A DNA stretch of 64,000 nt from Chryseobacterium sp. 6424 (GTDB lineage: Bacteria > Bacteroidota > Bacteroidia > Flavobacteriales > Weeksellaceae): assembly GCF_003692615.1 (NCBI RefSeq), contig NZ_CP023540.1, positions 558,001 through 622,000 of the forward strand. Direction: 5' to 3'. Shown here one piece after another: positions 8,873 through 18,590 of the stretch. Position 1 is the stretch's first letter; the number at the start of each line of letters is the position of its first letter. The position numbers were made by a program, and so were the translations under genes. Below the pieces are notes generated by a model. The model had not been told where the DNA came from and ran no database searches. It saw only the letters and a list, made by a program, of their open reading frames with translations.

Positions 8873-9343
8873 ATGAAAAGTGCAACCAATGCAAGCTATC
8901 ACTTGGATGCTGTGGATAAAGAGATCATCTATATGCTGATGGATAATGCCAAAACTTCCTTGGCCCACATTTCAAAAAACGTCGGCATATCTACGACGGC
9001 CGTACACCAACGCATAAAAAAATTAGAGCAGGCTGGGGTAATCGAAAACTCCATCTCATTCCTTAATCCACGTAAGATTGGCTACAAAGTAGTATCTTAC
9101 ATCGGTGTCTTTCTTGAGCAGCCAAGTCATTATCATGATGCCGTGAAGGCCCTTAAGGAAGTGAATGAAGTGGTGGAAGCACATTATACCACCGGCAATT
9201 ATACGATCTTCCTTAAAGTGCTTTGCCGCGATAATGATCATTTGATGCAGATTTTAAACAAGCTGCAAAAACTGAAAGGTGTGACCAGGACTGAAACCTT
9301 CATCTCGCTCGAACAAAGCATCAACCGACAACTGAAAGTTTAA
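8873..9343 (+). CDS. Lrp/AsnC-family transcriptional regulator
   Basis: A 156-residue regulator. The N-terminal helix-turn-helix (residues about 12-60, LDAVDKEIIYMLMDNAKTS and ISTTAVHQRIKKLEQAG) is followed by the RAM ligand-binding domain (VVEAHYTTGNYTIFLKVLC). Such proteins usually sense amino acids. The deoC gene starts 4 bases after its stop, so the two are probably one transcript and deoC may be part of what it controls. Confidence 0.93.
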   Translation: MKSATNASYHLDAVDKEIIYMLMDNAKTSLAHISKNVGISTTAVHQRIKKLEQAGVIENSISFLNPRKIGYKVVSYIGVFLEQPSHYHDAVKALKEVNEVVEAHYTTGNYTIFLKVLCRDNDHLMQILNKLQKLKGVTRTETFISLEQSINRQLKV

Positions 9344-9347
9344 TAAC

Positions 9348-10091
9348 ATGAATATTACTGCATTTTTAGATTCCACCTACCTCAAAACGCCGGCACAGGC
9401 AGGCATCAGCGAAGAGGAAACACTTAAGAAAGTATATGAACTGACCGATGAAGCCATCGAAAACAATTTTTTTGAAGTGATGATCCGGCCAGATTACGTT
9501 AAAGAGATCAAAAATTATCTCACTTTAAAAAAATCTGGAGTGAAAGTAGGAACGGTCATAGGTTTTCATGAAGGCACAGCCAGCACCGCTGAAAAACTCG
9601 CGGAAGCTGAGAAAGCCATTGTCGATGGCGTAGATGAGCTTGATTATGTCATTAATTACGAAGCATACAAAGCCGGAAAAAGCGATTTGGTAAAAGATGA
9701 ATTCGTAGCGGGTACCAAACTGGCCCTCGAAAACGCGAAAGTCGTAAAATGGATCATCGAAATCGCCGCGCTTACTGATGAGCAGATCGTTTCGATTACA
9801 AAAGACATCCGTCAGTGGGCCGAAGAAAATTTTGATGAAGATCAACTTCCGAATATTTTCGTGAAATCATCCACAGGGTTTTATCCCACCGAAAATGGCA
9901 AGCCCAACGGTGCCACTTTCGAAGGTATTGAACTGATGATTCAAAACGCTGGTAAACTTCCGGTAAAAGCAGCCGGCGGCGTAAAATCGCCCGAAGACGC
10001 ACAGAAAATGATCGAGATGGGCGTGAAGAGAATCGGGACCTCATCTGCGCTTTCACTTATCTCAAACAAAGAAATTACCGGTGGATACTAA
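9348..10091 (+). CDS. deoC: Deoxyribose-phosphate aldolase
   Basis: A 247-residue class I aldolase that cleaves 2-deoxyribose 5-phosphate to glyceraldehyde 3-phosphate and acetaldehyde in deoxynucleoside breakdown. The Schiff-base Lys lies in FVKSSTGFYPTENG and the proton-relay Lys in PVKAAGGVKSPEDA. The substrate-contacting Asp is in FLDSTYLKTPA at the N-terminus. Cytidine deaminase (60.2 kb), another pyrimidine-salvage gene, is elsewhere in the window. Confidence 0.95.
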   Translation: MNITAFLDSTYLKTPAQAGISEEETLKKVYELTDEAIENNFFEVMIRPDYVKEIKNYLTLKKSGVKVGTVIGFHEGTASTAEKLAEAEKAIVDGVDELDYVINYEAYKAGKSDLVKDEFVAGTKLALENAKVVKWIIEIAALTDEQIVSITKDIRQWAEENFDEDQLPNIFVKSSTGFYPTENGKPNGATFEGIELMIQNAGKLPVKAAGGVKSPEDAQKMIEMGVKRIGTSSALSLISNKEITGGY

Positions 10092-10124
10092 CCGTTCTAC
10101 AGTATAAAATAAAAATCAGGAAAT

Positions 10125-10147
10125 CGTGCCCAGGGCACGGTTTTTTG
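10125..10147 (+). terminator. Rho-independent terminator after deoC
   Basis: The inverted repeat CGTGCCC/GGGCACG is followed by a T-rich tract. Confidence 0.75.
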
Positions 10148-10172
10148 TTTTCTATACGTTATTTTTGCAACG

Positions 10173-11036
10173 ATGGCGAAAAAATCAGGCAAAAGGAAAT
10201 CTACCAAAAAAATCCACCAGAAGAGGCGCAAGAGATTTATGTGGCGCCGTGGTATATTGCTTGCGATTCTGCTACTGGCATTGGTAGGAAGTGGTTTCTA
10301 CCTGAAACAGAAGATCGGGTTTTATTATGCCATGTATTTCAATAGATTCGAGCATAAAAGCCTTACCAATACCGAGTTTGAGGAAAAACGCATCAACCGT
10401 ATCATTACCGAATATTCCGATAAAACCTTTGGTATTGATATGTCCCACTATCAGCGGAGAGAAGACATCCAGTGGGACAGCCTCAGCATCGCGAACCGTG
10501 CCATCCCGATTCAGTTTGTCATTTTAAGAGCCACGATGGGCAACCGCAGTGCTGACAGACATTTCGATGAATTCTGGCAGCTCGCGAAAAAACATAATCT
10601 CATCCGCGGTGCCTATCATTTTTACCGTGCTGACGAAGATCCGGTGCGCCAGGCCAATAATTTCCTGGAAAATGTGAAACTGGAAGAAGGTGATTTGCCG
10701 CCGGTTTTAGATATTGAAAAAATTCCCAGACGCAAATCGAACGCGAAACTCGTCGAAGACCTGAAAATTTGGTGCCGGATCGTTGAGGAGGCGTATGGCG
10801 AGAAACCCATCATCTACACCTATTATCATTATTACAATGATTTCCTGAAAGGCGAATTTGACGATTATCCTCTTTGGCTCGCCAATTATAACGATGTTTT
10901 GGTGCCCTCACCTGATGATCCGTGGCAAATCTGGCAGTTTACAGAGAAAGGCATCGTACACGGCATCAATACCAAAGTGGACGTTAATGTGTACAACGGC
11001 AGCCTTTGGTCACTAAGGCGGCTCACGCTCGATTAA
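10173..11036 (+). CDS. Membrane-anchored GH25-family lysozyme
   Basis: A 287-residue protein. A very basic N-terminus (about residues 1-25) precedes one transmembrane segment (about 27-46, ILLAILLLALVGSGFYL) that anchors the enzyme, probably facing the periplasm. The glycoside hydrolase family 25 domain follows, with FGIDMSHYQ (first catalytic-site Asp), RGAYHFYR and PPVLDIEK (catalytic Asp and Glu) and WQIWQFTEKG near the end. It would cut peptidoglycan glycan strands during remodelling. Confidence 0.9.
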   Translation: MAKKSGKRKSTKKIHQKRRKRFMWRRGILLAILLLALVGSGFYLKQKIGFYYAMYFNRFEHKSLTNTEFEEKRINRIITEYSDKTFGIDMSHYQRREDIQWDSLSIANRAIPIQFVILRATMGNRSADRHFDEFWQLAKKHNLIRGAYHFYRADEDPVRQANNFLENVKLEEGDLPPVLDIEKIPRRKSNAKLVEDLKIWCRIVEEAYGEKPIIYTYYHYYNDFLKGEFDDYPLWLANYNDVLVPSPDDPWQIWQFTEKGIVHGINTKVDVNVYNGSLWSLRRLTLD

Positions 11037-11107
11037 ACCTTCCGCGGGTGCCGTTAAAATGTCGTATTTTCGCGCCAGCAAATTCAACATCTCAAAAATC
11101 CAAGACC

Positions 11108-12988
11108 GTGAATTACGTTTCAGCTGAAAACCTTACCAAGTCGTACGGACTGAAGGTTCTGTTCAAAAATATTTCCTTTAATGTAAATGAAGGCGATAAA
11201 ATCGCTATCGTAGCCAAAAACGGCAGCGGAAAATCGACCTTGCTGAAGATCCTGATGGGGAAAGAAATTGCGGATGCTGGGACTGTCGTCATTAATAAAG
11301 ACATTCAGGTCGTTCTCTTTGATCAGGAAATTGAGTTTGATCCATCGCTTTCCGTAGAAGAATTCATGATGACGCTGGATTCGCCGCCGATCTTGGCTGT
11401 AAAGAAATATCACCACGCACTGCACACCGAAGATCCTGATGATATGGATAAAGCCCTGGCCGAAATGGAACTGCACAAAGCCTGGGATCTTGAGAATGAG
11501 ATGAAACAGATTCTCTCGCAGCTGAAAATCACCGATCTTGATGCCAAAATGGGAACACTTTCCGGCGGGCAGATCAAAAGGGTAGCATTGGCGAAACTTT
11601 TGACGGAGACGCGCGCCGAGCACCGACACATCCTCTTAATCATGGATGAGCCTACCAACCACCTCGATGTTGAAATGGTAGAGTGGCTCGAAAATTATCT
11701 TTCGAAAGCGAAAATTACGCTGTTGCTGGTGACGCACGACCGTTATTTTCTTGATTCTGTGTGTGATATCATTTGGGAGATGGAAGACCAGAATCTCTAT
11801 GTTCACAATGGCAGCTACGCAACTTACCTTGAAAATAAGGTCATCCGCGAAGAAAATTTGAATTCTACAATTGATAAAGCTCAGAATCTTTACCGCAAAG
11901 AACTCGAATGGATGCGCCGTCAGCCGAAAGCGCGCACCACCAAATCGAAATCGAGGATTGGCGATTTCTATGAGACCGAAAAAGTAGCCAAACAGGATAC
12001 CAGGAAGCAGAATCTGGAACTCGATTTTGAGATGAAACGCTTAGGCAAGAAAATCCTGGAGCTTAAAAATATCGATAAAAGTTTCGGTTCAAAGGTTTTG
12101 CTTAAAGATTTCAGCTATCAGTTTCAGCGCGGCGAAAAAGTAGGGATTGTAGGGCAGAATGGAACCGGAAAATCTACATTATTGAATATTATCCAGGGAC
12201 TTGAGCCTTACGATAATGGCGAAATAGAAACCGGCGAAACCATCAAATTCGGTTATTTTTCGCAGAAGGGGCTCACCTACAAAGAAGACGAACGCGTGAT
12301 TGATTTCATCAGGGAAATCGGTGAAAACTTTCCGCTGGCAAACGGCCGCACCATTTCGGCTTCGCAGTTTTTAAGGCTTTTCCTGTTCGATGACCAAACG
12401 CAATATTCGCCCATCTCGAAACTTTCAGGTGGCGAAAAACGCCGTCTGCACCTGATGTACGTGCTTTATCAGAACCCGAACTTCCTCATTTTCGATGAAC
12501 CGACGAATGACCTAGACCTTCCGACTTTGACGGTACTCGAGAATTTCCTGCTACAGTTTCAGGGTTCGCTGATCATCGTATCGCACGACCGCTATTTTAT
12601 GGATAGAATTGTGGATCACGTGCTGGCCTTCGAAGGCGACGGAAAAATCCGTGGATTTGTGGGCAATTTCTCTGAGTATCGCGAAACGTGCAGCCAGGAA
12701 TTGAGCAAGAAAAGTGCGGTGGCCGAAGCGAAACCGAAAGTTGAAACGCCTGCGCCGAAAGCTGAAACTGCAAAACCTGTTCAGAAGAAACTCAGTTTCA
12801 AAGAGCAGCGCGAACTTGAAACCATTGAAAAAGAGATGCCGAAACTCGAATCTCAGCGGGCAGAGATTCTCGAAAAACTCAATAACGAAACCGATTACGA
12901 GAAGATTTCTGTGCTTTCGGCGGAGCTTCAGAGAATCGGCGATGAACTAGAAATGATGGAGCTTCGCTGGCTGGAACTTCAGGATTAA
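11108..12988 (+). CDS. ABC-F family ATPase (Uup/EttA-like)
   Basis: I start it at the GTG at 11108 (MNYVSAENLTKSYG), giving 626 residues. The frame is open further upstream but overlaps the lysozyme gene. It has two ATP-binding cassettes and no membrane domain: Walker A AKNGSGKST and GQNGTGKST, signatures TLSGGQIKR and KLSGGEKRR, Walker B LLIMDEPTNHLD and FLIFDEPTNDLD. A coiled-coil C-terminus of about 100 residues, with a Pro/Ala/Lys linker, resembles Uup. These proteins act on ribosomes or, for Uup, on DNA intermediates. The closest subfamily is not certain. Confidence 0.9.
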   Translation: MNYVSAENLTKSYGLKVLFKNISFNVNEGDKIAIVAKNGSGKSTLLKILMGKEIADAGTVVINKDIQVVLFDQEIEFDPSLSVEEFMMTLDSPPILAVKKYHHALHTEDPDDMDKALAEMELHKAWDLENEMKQILSQLKITDLDAKMGTLSGGQIKRVALAKLLTETRAEHRHILLIMDEPTNHLDVEMVEWLENYLSKAKITLLLVTHDRYFLDSVCDIIWEMEDQNLYVHNGSYATYLENKVIREENLNSTIDKAQNLYRKELEWMRRQPKARTTKSKSRIGDFYETEKVAKQDTRKQNLELDFEMKRLGKKILELKNIDKSFGSKVLLKDFSYQFQRGEKVGIVGQNGTGKSTLLNIIQGLEPYDNGEIETGETIKFGYFSQKGLTYKEDERVIDFIREIGENFPLANGRTISASQFLRLFLFDDQTQYSPISKLSGGEKRRLHLMYVLYQNPNFLIFDEPTNDLDLPTLTVLENFLLQFQGSLIIVSHDRYFMDRIVDHVLAFEGDGKIRGFVGNFSEYRETCSQELSKKSAVAEAKPKVETPAPKAETAKPVQKKLSFKEQRELETIEKEMPKLESQRAEILEKLNNETDYEKISVLSAELQRIGDELEMMELRWLELQD

Positions 12989-13007
12989 TAAAACAGACAA
13001 TTTCATA

Positions 13008-14383
13008 ATGGCAGAAAATCAAAAACTTGAAGCGAAATACGGCCTGTTTACCGCCATCTCGATGGTGGTAGGCCAAGTGATAGGCTCAGGAATATTTTTT
13101 AAGGTAGATGACGTGTTGCTTTCCACGCAGGGCAATATATTAGCAGGACTTATCGGTTTTGTCGTGGTGGGCATCAGCGTGGTTTTCGGGGCGATTTCGA
13201 TGGCAAATTATGCTGAACTGCTGCCAAAAGACGGCGGAATCTTGAATTACGTTAATTACCGTTTCGGCGAAAACGCCGGTTATTTCGTGGGTTGGATGTA
13301 CCTGAGTCTTTTCTATCCGGTGCTTACGGCTGTACTTTTCACGGTTTCAGGGATTTATATTGCGCATCTTTGTGCGGAGTTTATGCATTTTGAGCCTACC
13401 AGCCTCCATTTTTTACTGATCGGTTTTGTGAATCTGCTGATATTTTTTGTATTTAATATTTTCAGGCCCAGAAGCAGCGGAATTTTTCAGCAGCTGACCA
13501 CCGTTCTGAAGGTCTTGCCGCTTATTTTAATTGCTTCAATGGGGATTTTAAGTCTTGTAAAAGGCGATGTCGAAGAGCAGAATACTTTTGCTTATGCCGC
13601 TAGGAATGTGGCTGAAAATCAAACACTTTTAATGCTGATTGCGGCCAGTTTCATCCCGATTTCGTTCGCGTTCGACGGTTGGTACATCGCGACGCAAATT
13701 TCTGGAGAGATTAAAAATTCTAGGAAAAATCTGCCAAAAGCGTTGATTATCGGTACGTTAGCGGTGATGGTGATTTATATTTCTTACTATATGGGAATCG
13801 TCTTCGGAATGAGCGGCGATGAAATCATCAGGCTGAAAGACACCTATATCACCGAATTTTCACGAAAGATTTTTGCTGACAGTGGCGCGCTGATCATGCA
13901 ACTATTCATCATCGTGTCGGTTTTGGGAACGTCAAACGGCTTGTTGCTGGCGATGATTCGTGTGCCTTATCAATTTGCGGGTTTACCGAAAGCCAAACAG
14001 TTTCTGAAACTCAATGTGGTAGATACGAAAACAAAAATGCCGGTGAACAGTGCGTTTCTTGGGCTTGGGTTGGTGATTTTCTATTTACTTGCGTATTATT
14101 TTACAAGCACGGAAAAGTTTTTTACAGAACAGAATTTCGATTTATCGGCGATCCGATCGTATTCATTTACATGGTAAACGGCGCGCTGTTTATCGGTCTG
14201 TTCAGTTTGCTTAAAAAAGGAGTGTTTTCCGGAAACGCTTTACTTAAAAGCATGATGGCGGTCATCGCGATATTTGGGATCACGATTGTATTGTTGGGGA
14301 CCGCGCTTTCACCGAATGGTGTCGCTTATTTTATTATCAGCGTCGGTTATCTGGGCATAGGATTTTTATTCAAAAAGAAATAA
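13008..14383 (+). pseudogene. APC-superfamily amino-acid permease split by a frameshift
   Basis: The first reading frame (13008-14177) codes for an amino acid-polyamine-organocation permease with FTAISMVVGQVIGSGIFFK in the first helix and about ten hydrophobic segments. It ends abruptly in SAIRSYSFTW. The continuation, GDPIVFIYMVNGALFIGLF, is encoded in a different frame beginning around 14146 and runs to 14383, adding the last two helices. One base is missing near the TTTATCGG stretch at 14141-14148. Joined, the protein would be about 458 residues, a normal length. It is either a true pseudogene or a sequencing error; the rest shows no decay. Confidence 0.8.
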
Positions 14384-14388
14384 CACCG

Positions 14389-15576
14389 CTATTTCGACAC
14401 CCGGTGCCACCAAATAATGAAGCCCGTGACGGGCAGCATGCAGCCGATTAACGTGACGATGAAATAAAGGATAATACTCGGCAATCCCATGATTTCGCCG
14501 GTGTGGAGCGGCTTGGCCAACGCAGTGAACTGTTTATCAAGTGGTTTGTCGAGGAAAATGTCCTTGGTTTTGAACGCGCCTGCTTTATCGAAGGTTATCT
14601 CATCGGGTAGTTGCAGGCTGTACCAATGTTGCGCGTTCACTTTCCTTACTGTATAGCGCGGGTTTTCTGCGTTCGGAAGTTCAAGTACGGTGTTTCCGTT
14701 GTAATCAAGGTGCTCATCAGCCGTTTTTAGTATCGCATTCAAGGAGACCGGTTGTTCGGTGGTTTCCTTTTTTTCCTGCTGACGATCCATCATATCACCC
14801 ATCAGATTTGCAAATGTATCATCGTTTTCATTCGTTAGGGAAGTTTGAATCGACTCTCCGCCCAGCGATATGATGACCGCATTTTTCACCCACGGGTAAG
14901 TAACATAAATGCCAGTGACGGCGATGAAAAACAGCAGCGGAATGGCATAGAAACCCAAAACATTGTGCAGATCATGGTTCAGGCGGAAGAACTTTGATTT
15001 TAATTTTACGGTCAGGCCTTGTTTTAAATATTTCAGTTTTCGTGGTAACCAAAGTACAAATCCGGAGAAAAGTAAAACCAAAAACATCAATACCGAAGCG
15101 CCACCAATTTGCCTGCCCACATCGCCCAGCATTAGATTGCGGTGGAGATCAAGAATCACCTCAAAAAATGAGTTCAGGCCTGCATCCGCGGAGCCCAGCT
15201 TATCGCCGGTGTAGGGATTGATGAACGTGCTGTGATTGGCCGTTCCCTCGTTATAAGAAACCATCCAGCTTCGGTTTCCGGCTGGCATTGTGAGGGACGT
15301 GAGTTCTTTGCCTTCTTTTTTAAATATCCCGGAAACGGCGTCCGGATTCAATTTAGGCTGATCCGATAATGAAACGAAAATCTTATCATAATTGTAAAGA
15401 TCGATGATTTGGTTTTTAAAGGCATAAATACTGCCCGAAAGACAAAGTACCAAAATGACAACCGAAGAGAGCAGTCCGAGCCAAAGGTGCAGAAATCCCA
15501 TGAAGTATTTGAAGAAAGACTCGTTCTTTTTCCTTTTTCTGAGGAAAAGCCGTGCGGCGGATTTTTTCTTAGCCAT
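14389..15576 (-). CDS. PepSY-associated transmembrane protein
   Basis: A 395-residue membrane protein of the PepSY_TM family, with an N-terminal basic stretch and helices at about residues 30-50, 160-180, 208-230 and 365-390. Histidines typical for this family sit next to helices (FLHLWLGLL, DLHRNLMLG, NHDLHNVLG, LHTGEIMG) and could bind heme, as proposed for relatives encoded beside iron transporters (FegB-like reductases). It lies downstream of a Spy-like lipoprotein and a TonB receptor on the same strand. A role in reducing imported ferric iron is inference. Confidence 0.85.
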   Translation of the reverse strand: MAKKKSAARLFLRKRKKNESFFKYFMGFLHLWLGLLSSVVILVLCLSGSIYAFKNQIIDLYNYDKIFVSLSDQPKLNPDAVSGIFKKEGKELTSLTMPAGNRSWMVSYNEGTANHSTFINPYTGDKLGSADAGLNSFFEVILDLHRNLMLGDVGRQIGGASVLMFLVLLFSGFVLWLPRKLKYLKQGLTVKLKSKFFRLNHDLHNVLGFYAIPLLFFIAVTGIYVTYPWVKNAVIISLGGESIQTSLTNENDDTFANLMGDMMDRQQEKKETTEQPVSLNAILKTADEHLDYNGNTVLELPNAENPRYTVRKVNAQHWYSLQLPDEITFDKAGAFKTKDIFLDKPLDKQFTALAKPLHTGEIMGLPSIILYFIVTLIGCMLPVTGFIIWWHRVSK

Positions 15577-15600
15577 TAGAAGACAGACTTTATAAAATTT

Positions 15601-15641
15601 AAAAAAAGCACCGGAAAATTGCGCTTCCGATGCTTTAAAAA
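15601..15641 (-). terminator. Hairpin terminator between the Spy-like and PepSY genes
   Basis: The stem AAAGCACCGGAA pairs with TTCCGATGCTTT, with A/T tracts on both sides, so it could stop transcription in either direction. On the minus strand it follows the lipoprotein gene, so the PepSY gene may need its own promoter or read-through. Confidence 0.7.
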
Positions 15642-15666
15642 AATGTATTAACAGGAAGACAGTTCT

Positions 15667-16284
15667 TTATTCTCTGCCTTTGAATTGCTGGTCTTTTACG
15701 ATTTCCAGATATTTGGCGTTCTGCTCAGGCGTAAGCACTGTTTTTACGGCTTCTTTTCTTTGGTTGTCGAACTTTGTCCAATATTCCTTTGCTAAATCAG
15801 TATTGCCATGGTACACATCATGTGCGTCAGAGAAAGCTTTTTCGAAAGCATTGTTCGCGGCGTTCAGCATATCGAACTGTTTCTCGTCGAGGGCAGCTTC
15901 TGTTTTGATTTTTGCCAAAAGCGCATCATTATAACGAGGTCTTTTGCGTGCCTTGCTTTCTACAAACTCATTGAATTTCTGCAGTTGCTCCGGGCTCAGG
16001 ATGGCAGCCATCTCTTCGCTTTGGCTTTTGCGGAGTTCCTCTCCTTTAATGCCGAGTGCTACGCGGTCCATATTGCCTTGTGCTTTGGCATTCTCGTAGT
16101 TGTCCTGCTGCATTTTCTTGTATTTGGCCGTAATCTCATCGAACTGTTTTTCTTTAGCGTCATCAAGTTTCAGTTCGGTTTTGATTTCGGTGAAATCTAT
16201 CGAACCTCTTTTCTGCTCTTTCTTGCATGAAACCAATGTTACTAAAGAAAGCGCTGCGGCCAGATAAAAATGGGTAAGTCTCAT
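15667..16284 (-). CDS. Spy/CpxP-like lipoprotein
   Basis: A 205-residue lipoprotein with a lipobox (TLVSC, Cys about residue 20). The mature part is highly charged and helical. It contains the LTxxQ-like motif twice, ILSPEQLQKFNEF and VLTPEQNAKYLEI, the hallmark of Spy/CpxP/LTxxQ periplasmic proteins that bind unfolded proteins or metals. It is flanked by a TonB receptor and a PepSY protein on the same strand and shares a promoter/operator design with the receptor gene, so a metal-linked role is likely but unproven. Confidence 0.7.
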   Translation of the reverse strand: MRLTHFYLAAALSLVTLVSCKKEQKRGSIDFTEIKTELKLDDAKEKQFDEITAKYKKMQQDNYENAKAQGNMDRVALGIKGEELRKSQSEEMAAILSPEQLQKFNEFVESKARKRPRYNDALLAKIKTEAALDEKQFDMLNAANNAFEKAFSDAHDVYHGNTDLAKEYWTKFDNQRKEAVKTVLTPEQNAKYLEIVKDQQFKGRE

Positions 16285-16302
16285 AGTTGTTTAATTTGAT
16301 TG

Positions 16303-16331
16303 CAAATATATTATTTTTAATCGTTCTAAAT
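16303..16331 (-). promoter_or_regulatory. Promoter and putative operator of the Spy-like lipoprotein
   Basis: Read on the minus strand, the motif ATTTAGAACGATTAAAAA (16314-16331) precedes the -7 box TATATTTG (16303-16310). The gene starts 18 bases further on. Nearly the same arrangement precedes the TonB receptor gene (18562-18590). Confidence 0.55.
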
Positions 16332-16335
16332 TAAA

Positions 16336-18543
16336 TTAAAATAAATAATTTAACTGTACGGCAAAATTTCTAGGATCGATTCTGTTCAAATAACCGCCGC
16401 GGTAGTATGAACTGTAGCCGATGGCATCGGTAAGGTTATTCGCGAACACTTTCACTTTCACATTTTTGTAGCGGTAACCGATCTGTGCGTTCACTGTGGT
16501 ATAAGCATCCAGCATGAAAGGTTTAACGCCTGGCTGTGTATTGTGTACGATTGTTTTCTGCGTATATTCATTGATTGGTCTTTCGCCTACGTAATATACG
16601 CCTCCACCAAAGTGTAGTCCCGCGAGTGCGCCATCTTTCACGGTGTAGTTCAGCCAGCCGTTTGCGGTATGTTCAGCAGCCATCATAGGTCTGGAATCGT
16701 TTACGTAAGCCGGGCTGTTTTCGTAGAAAGCGTCGAGGTATGCATAACCTGCCATCACTTCAAGCTCTGGCAATAGTTTCCCGATGAGGTCAATTTCTAC
16801 CCCACGTCTTTTCAGATCGCCCGCAAGGCCGTAAAGTCCTGTAGCATTACCTGCCTGATCGAGAATGGAGTAAGAAAGATTGTTCATGTCCATATCAAAT
16901 AGGTTGATGTTGAAACGAAGTCTTTCATCAAACCAGTCCGATTTTACACCAGCTTCCCACTGCCGGGTAACAGAAGCGCCCACAGTACCACCTCCTTCTA
17001 AAGGATTTGAATTTCCTCGAAGGCTGGTTGTGGTGGTATATGAACCATAGATGTTAACGTTTTCTAGTGGAGAAACCATCACCCCGACTGACGGATCCCA
17101 CGCATATTTCTGTCCGTCCTGAGAATCGCCGTTGAACTTGCTATAACGTACGCCCATAATGGCTTTTACGTATTTCCCAATGCTCATTACTTCCTGTGCC
17201 ATTACTCCTATAGTTGCGCTTTTTGCCTGGGCGTTCGCGCCGAGATTTACCAAACGGCTAAGGTCAACCGAAGCAGGTAAGATGTTGCTGAATTGCTGTG
17301 TAACATCAATATTATCAACAAAAATGCTGTTTACCGCACGGTCAATTACGCCATTGGTCACAAGACCATATGCGTCGGTGGTGGTTGCAGACTCTTTCCA
17401 GTCGAAACCTATTTGGAAGGTGTGTTTTAATATTCCGGTCTGTACATCCTGTCCTACAAAATCGAACTGGAAAACCTTGCTATTATCTTCGCTGCTGCTT
17501 TTCGAAACGCTTCTTCTTCTTAAACCGTAATTAGTGATGTTCGGTGAACGTTGTACCAAAGACAGGCTGGCAACGGCTGATGATTCCAGATCTGTGTCGG
17601 ACGACATGTACGCCGCACGTACCTTATAGAAATCACCGATCTTTCTTTCGATGTTTGTTGAAAAACTAAGGCTTTTGTTTCGGGTAACATCCGTATTAAA
17701 GCCTAAAAACTTTTCTTTCGGCATATCGTAGATGGCATTTACATCATCCGCGGCCAAGTTTACGGTTCCGCGATTCGGTGTGCGTTCGTCATCCATATAA
17801 TCCATTTCAACTACGATTTCCGTTCTGGCGTCTGGTCGGTAAGCGATGGATGGGTTGATGTAGATTCTTTCTCCTTTTACGTAATCTGCGTAGGATTCAT
17901 TATTCTGATAAGCTGCGTTAAAACGTACGGCTACTTTTCCGTTGGCATCCAGGACTCTCTGGAGATCCAGGGTAGGACGGTACATATTCCAGTTGCCGTA
18001 GCGGAAACCGATGTCACCTGCGTTATAGAAACGGGGCCTTTTAGTTACAAGGTTGATGACACCACCGGCCGCTCCTAACGCGGAACCGATACCTTGTGTG
18101 ATCGCTGCGGAACCACGGATGACCTGTAAACTTTCTACACCCTGCATATCAGCCATCAGCGAACTTGTTCGGAAGTCAGAGTTCATCAGTACGCCGTTTT
18201 TAAGGGTAGGCGTACCTCGGTAGCCACGGATCGACATACTTTCCGCACCACCACCATAAGAACTGAAAAGTACTACACCCGGAATGTTTTTGGCGGCATC
18301 AGTGATGGTAAGCGCACCCATTTCCGAGATTGCTTTCGAGGAAATGATGGAGATGCTCTGGATTTGGTCGCGGGGTTTCAATGGTAATCTTGTAATGATT
18401 TCCAAACCTTTCTGCTGACGCTTTACATCACCAAATAATTCAATCTGTTCGATGTCGGAAACCTTCGCGGAGTCCTGAACCTGCTGTCCGTTCATTATTC
18501 CTACAGCTAAAAGAAACGCTGCACTGATGCTTACTTTCTTCAT
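16336..18543 (-). CDS. TonB-dependent siderophore-type outer-membrane receptor
   Basis: A 735-residue receptor. After the signal peptide, the plug domain carries IEQIELFGDVKR (a TonB-box-like region), SISIISSKAISEMGALTITDAA, the MSIRGYRG motif, and GAAGGVINLVTKRP closing the plug. The barrel ends in an aromatic residue (VQLNYLF), as required for Bam insertion. The pattern fits the TonB-siderophore subfamily. I choose the ATG at 18543 (MKKVSISAAFLL). The ATG at 18564 falls inside the -7 element, so it is unlikely to be transcribed with enough leader. The ligand is probably a ferric siderophore, by family and by context. Confidence 0.93.
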   Translation of the reverse strand: MKKVSISAAFLLAVGIMNGQQVQDSAKVSDIEQIELFGDVKRQQKGLEIITRLPLKPRDQIQSISIISSKAISEMGALTITDAAKNIPGVVLFSSYGGGAESMSIRGYRGTPTLKNGVLMNSDFRTSSLMADMQGVESLQVIRGSAAITQGIGSALGAAGGVINLVTKRPRFYNAGDIGFRYGNWNMYRPTLDLQRVLDANGKVAVRFNAAYQNNESYADYVKGERIYINPSIAYRPDARTEIVVEMDYMDDERTPNRGTVNLAADDVNAIYDMPKEKFLGFNTDVTRNKSLSFSTNIERKIGDFYKVRAAYMSSDTDLESSAVASLSLVQRSPNITNYGLRRRSVSKSSSEDNSKVFQFDFVGQDVQTGILKHTFQIGFDWKESATTTDAYGLVTNGVIDRAVNSIFVDNIDVTQQFSNILPASVDLSRLVNLGANAQAKSATIGVMAQEVMSIGKYVKAIMGVRYSKFNGDSQDGQKYAWDPSVGVMVSPLENVNIYGSYTTTTSLRGNSNPLEGGGTVGASVTRQWEAGVKSDWFDERLRFNINLFDMDMNNLSYSILDQAGNATGLYGLAGDLKRRGVEIDLIGKLLPELEVMAGYAYLDAFYENSPAYVNDSRPMMAAEHTANGWLNYTVKDGALAGLHFGGGVYYVGERPINEYTQKTIVHNTQPGVKPFMLDAYTTVNAQIGYRYKNVKVKVFANNLTDAIGYSSYYRGGYLNRIDPRNFAVQLNYLF

Positions 18544-18561
18544 GTTTAATTTAATTTTCTG

Positions 18562-18590
18562 CAAATGTAGTATTTTTAATTATTCTAAAT
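18562..18590 (-). promoter_or_regulatory. Promoter and putative operator of the TonB receptor
   Basis: On the minus strand, ATTTAGAATAATTAAAAA (18573-18590) lies directly upstream of the -7 box TACATTTG (18562-18569). TTTAGAAT and AATTAAA form an imperfect dyad like a Fur-type box. The same block precedes the neighbouring lipoprotein gene. Confidence 0.55.
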
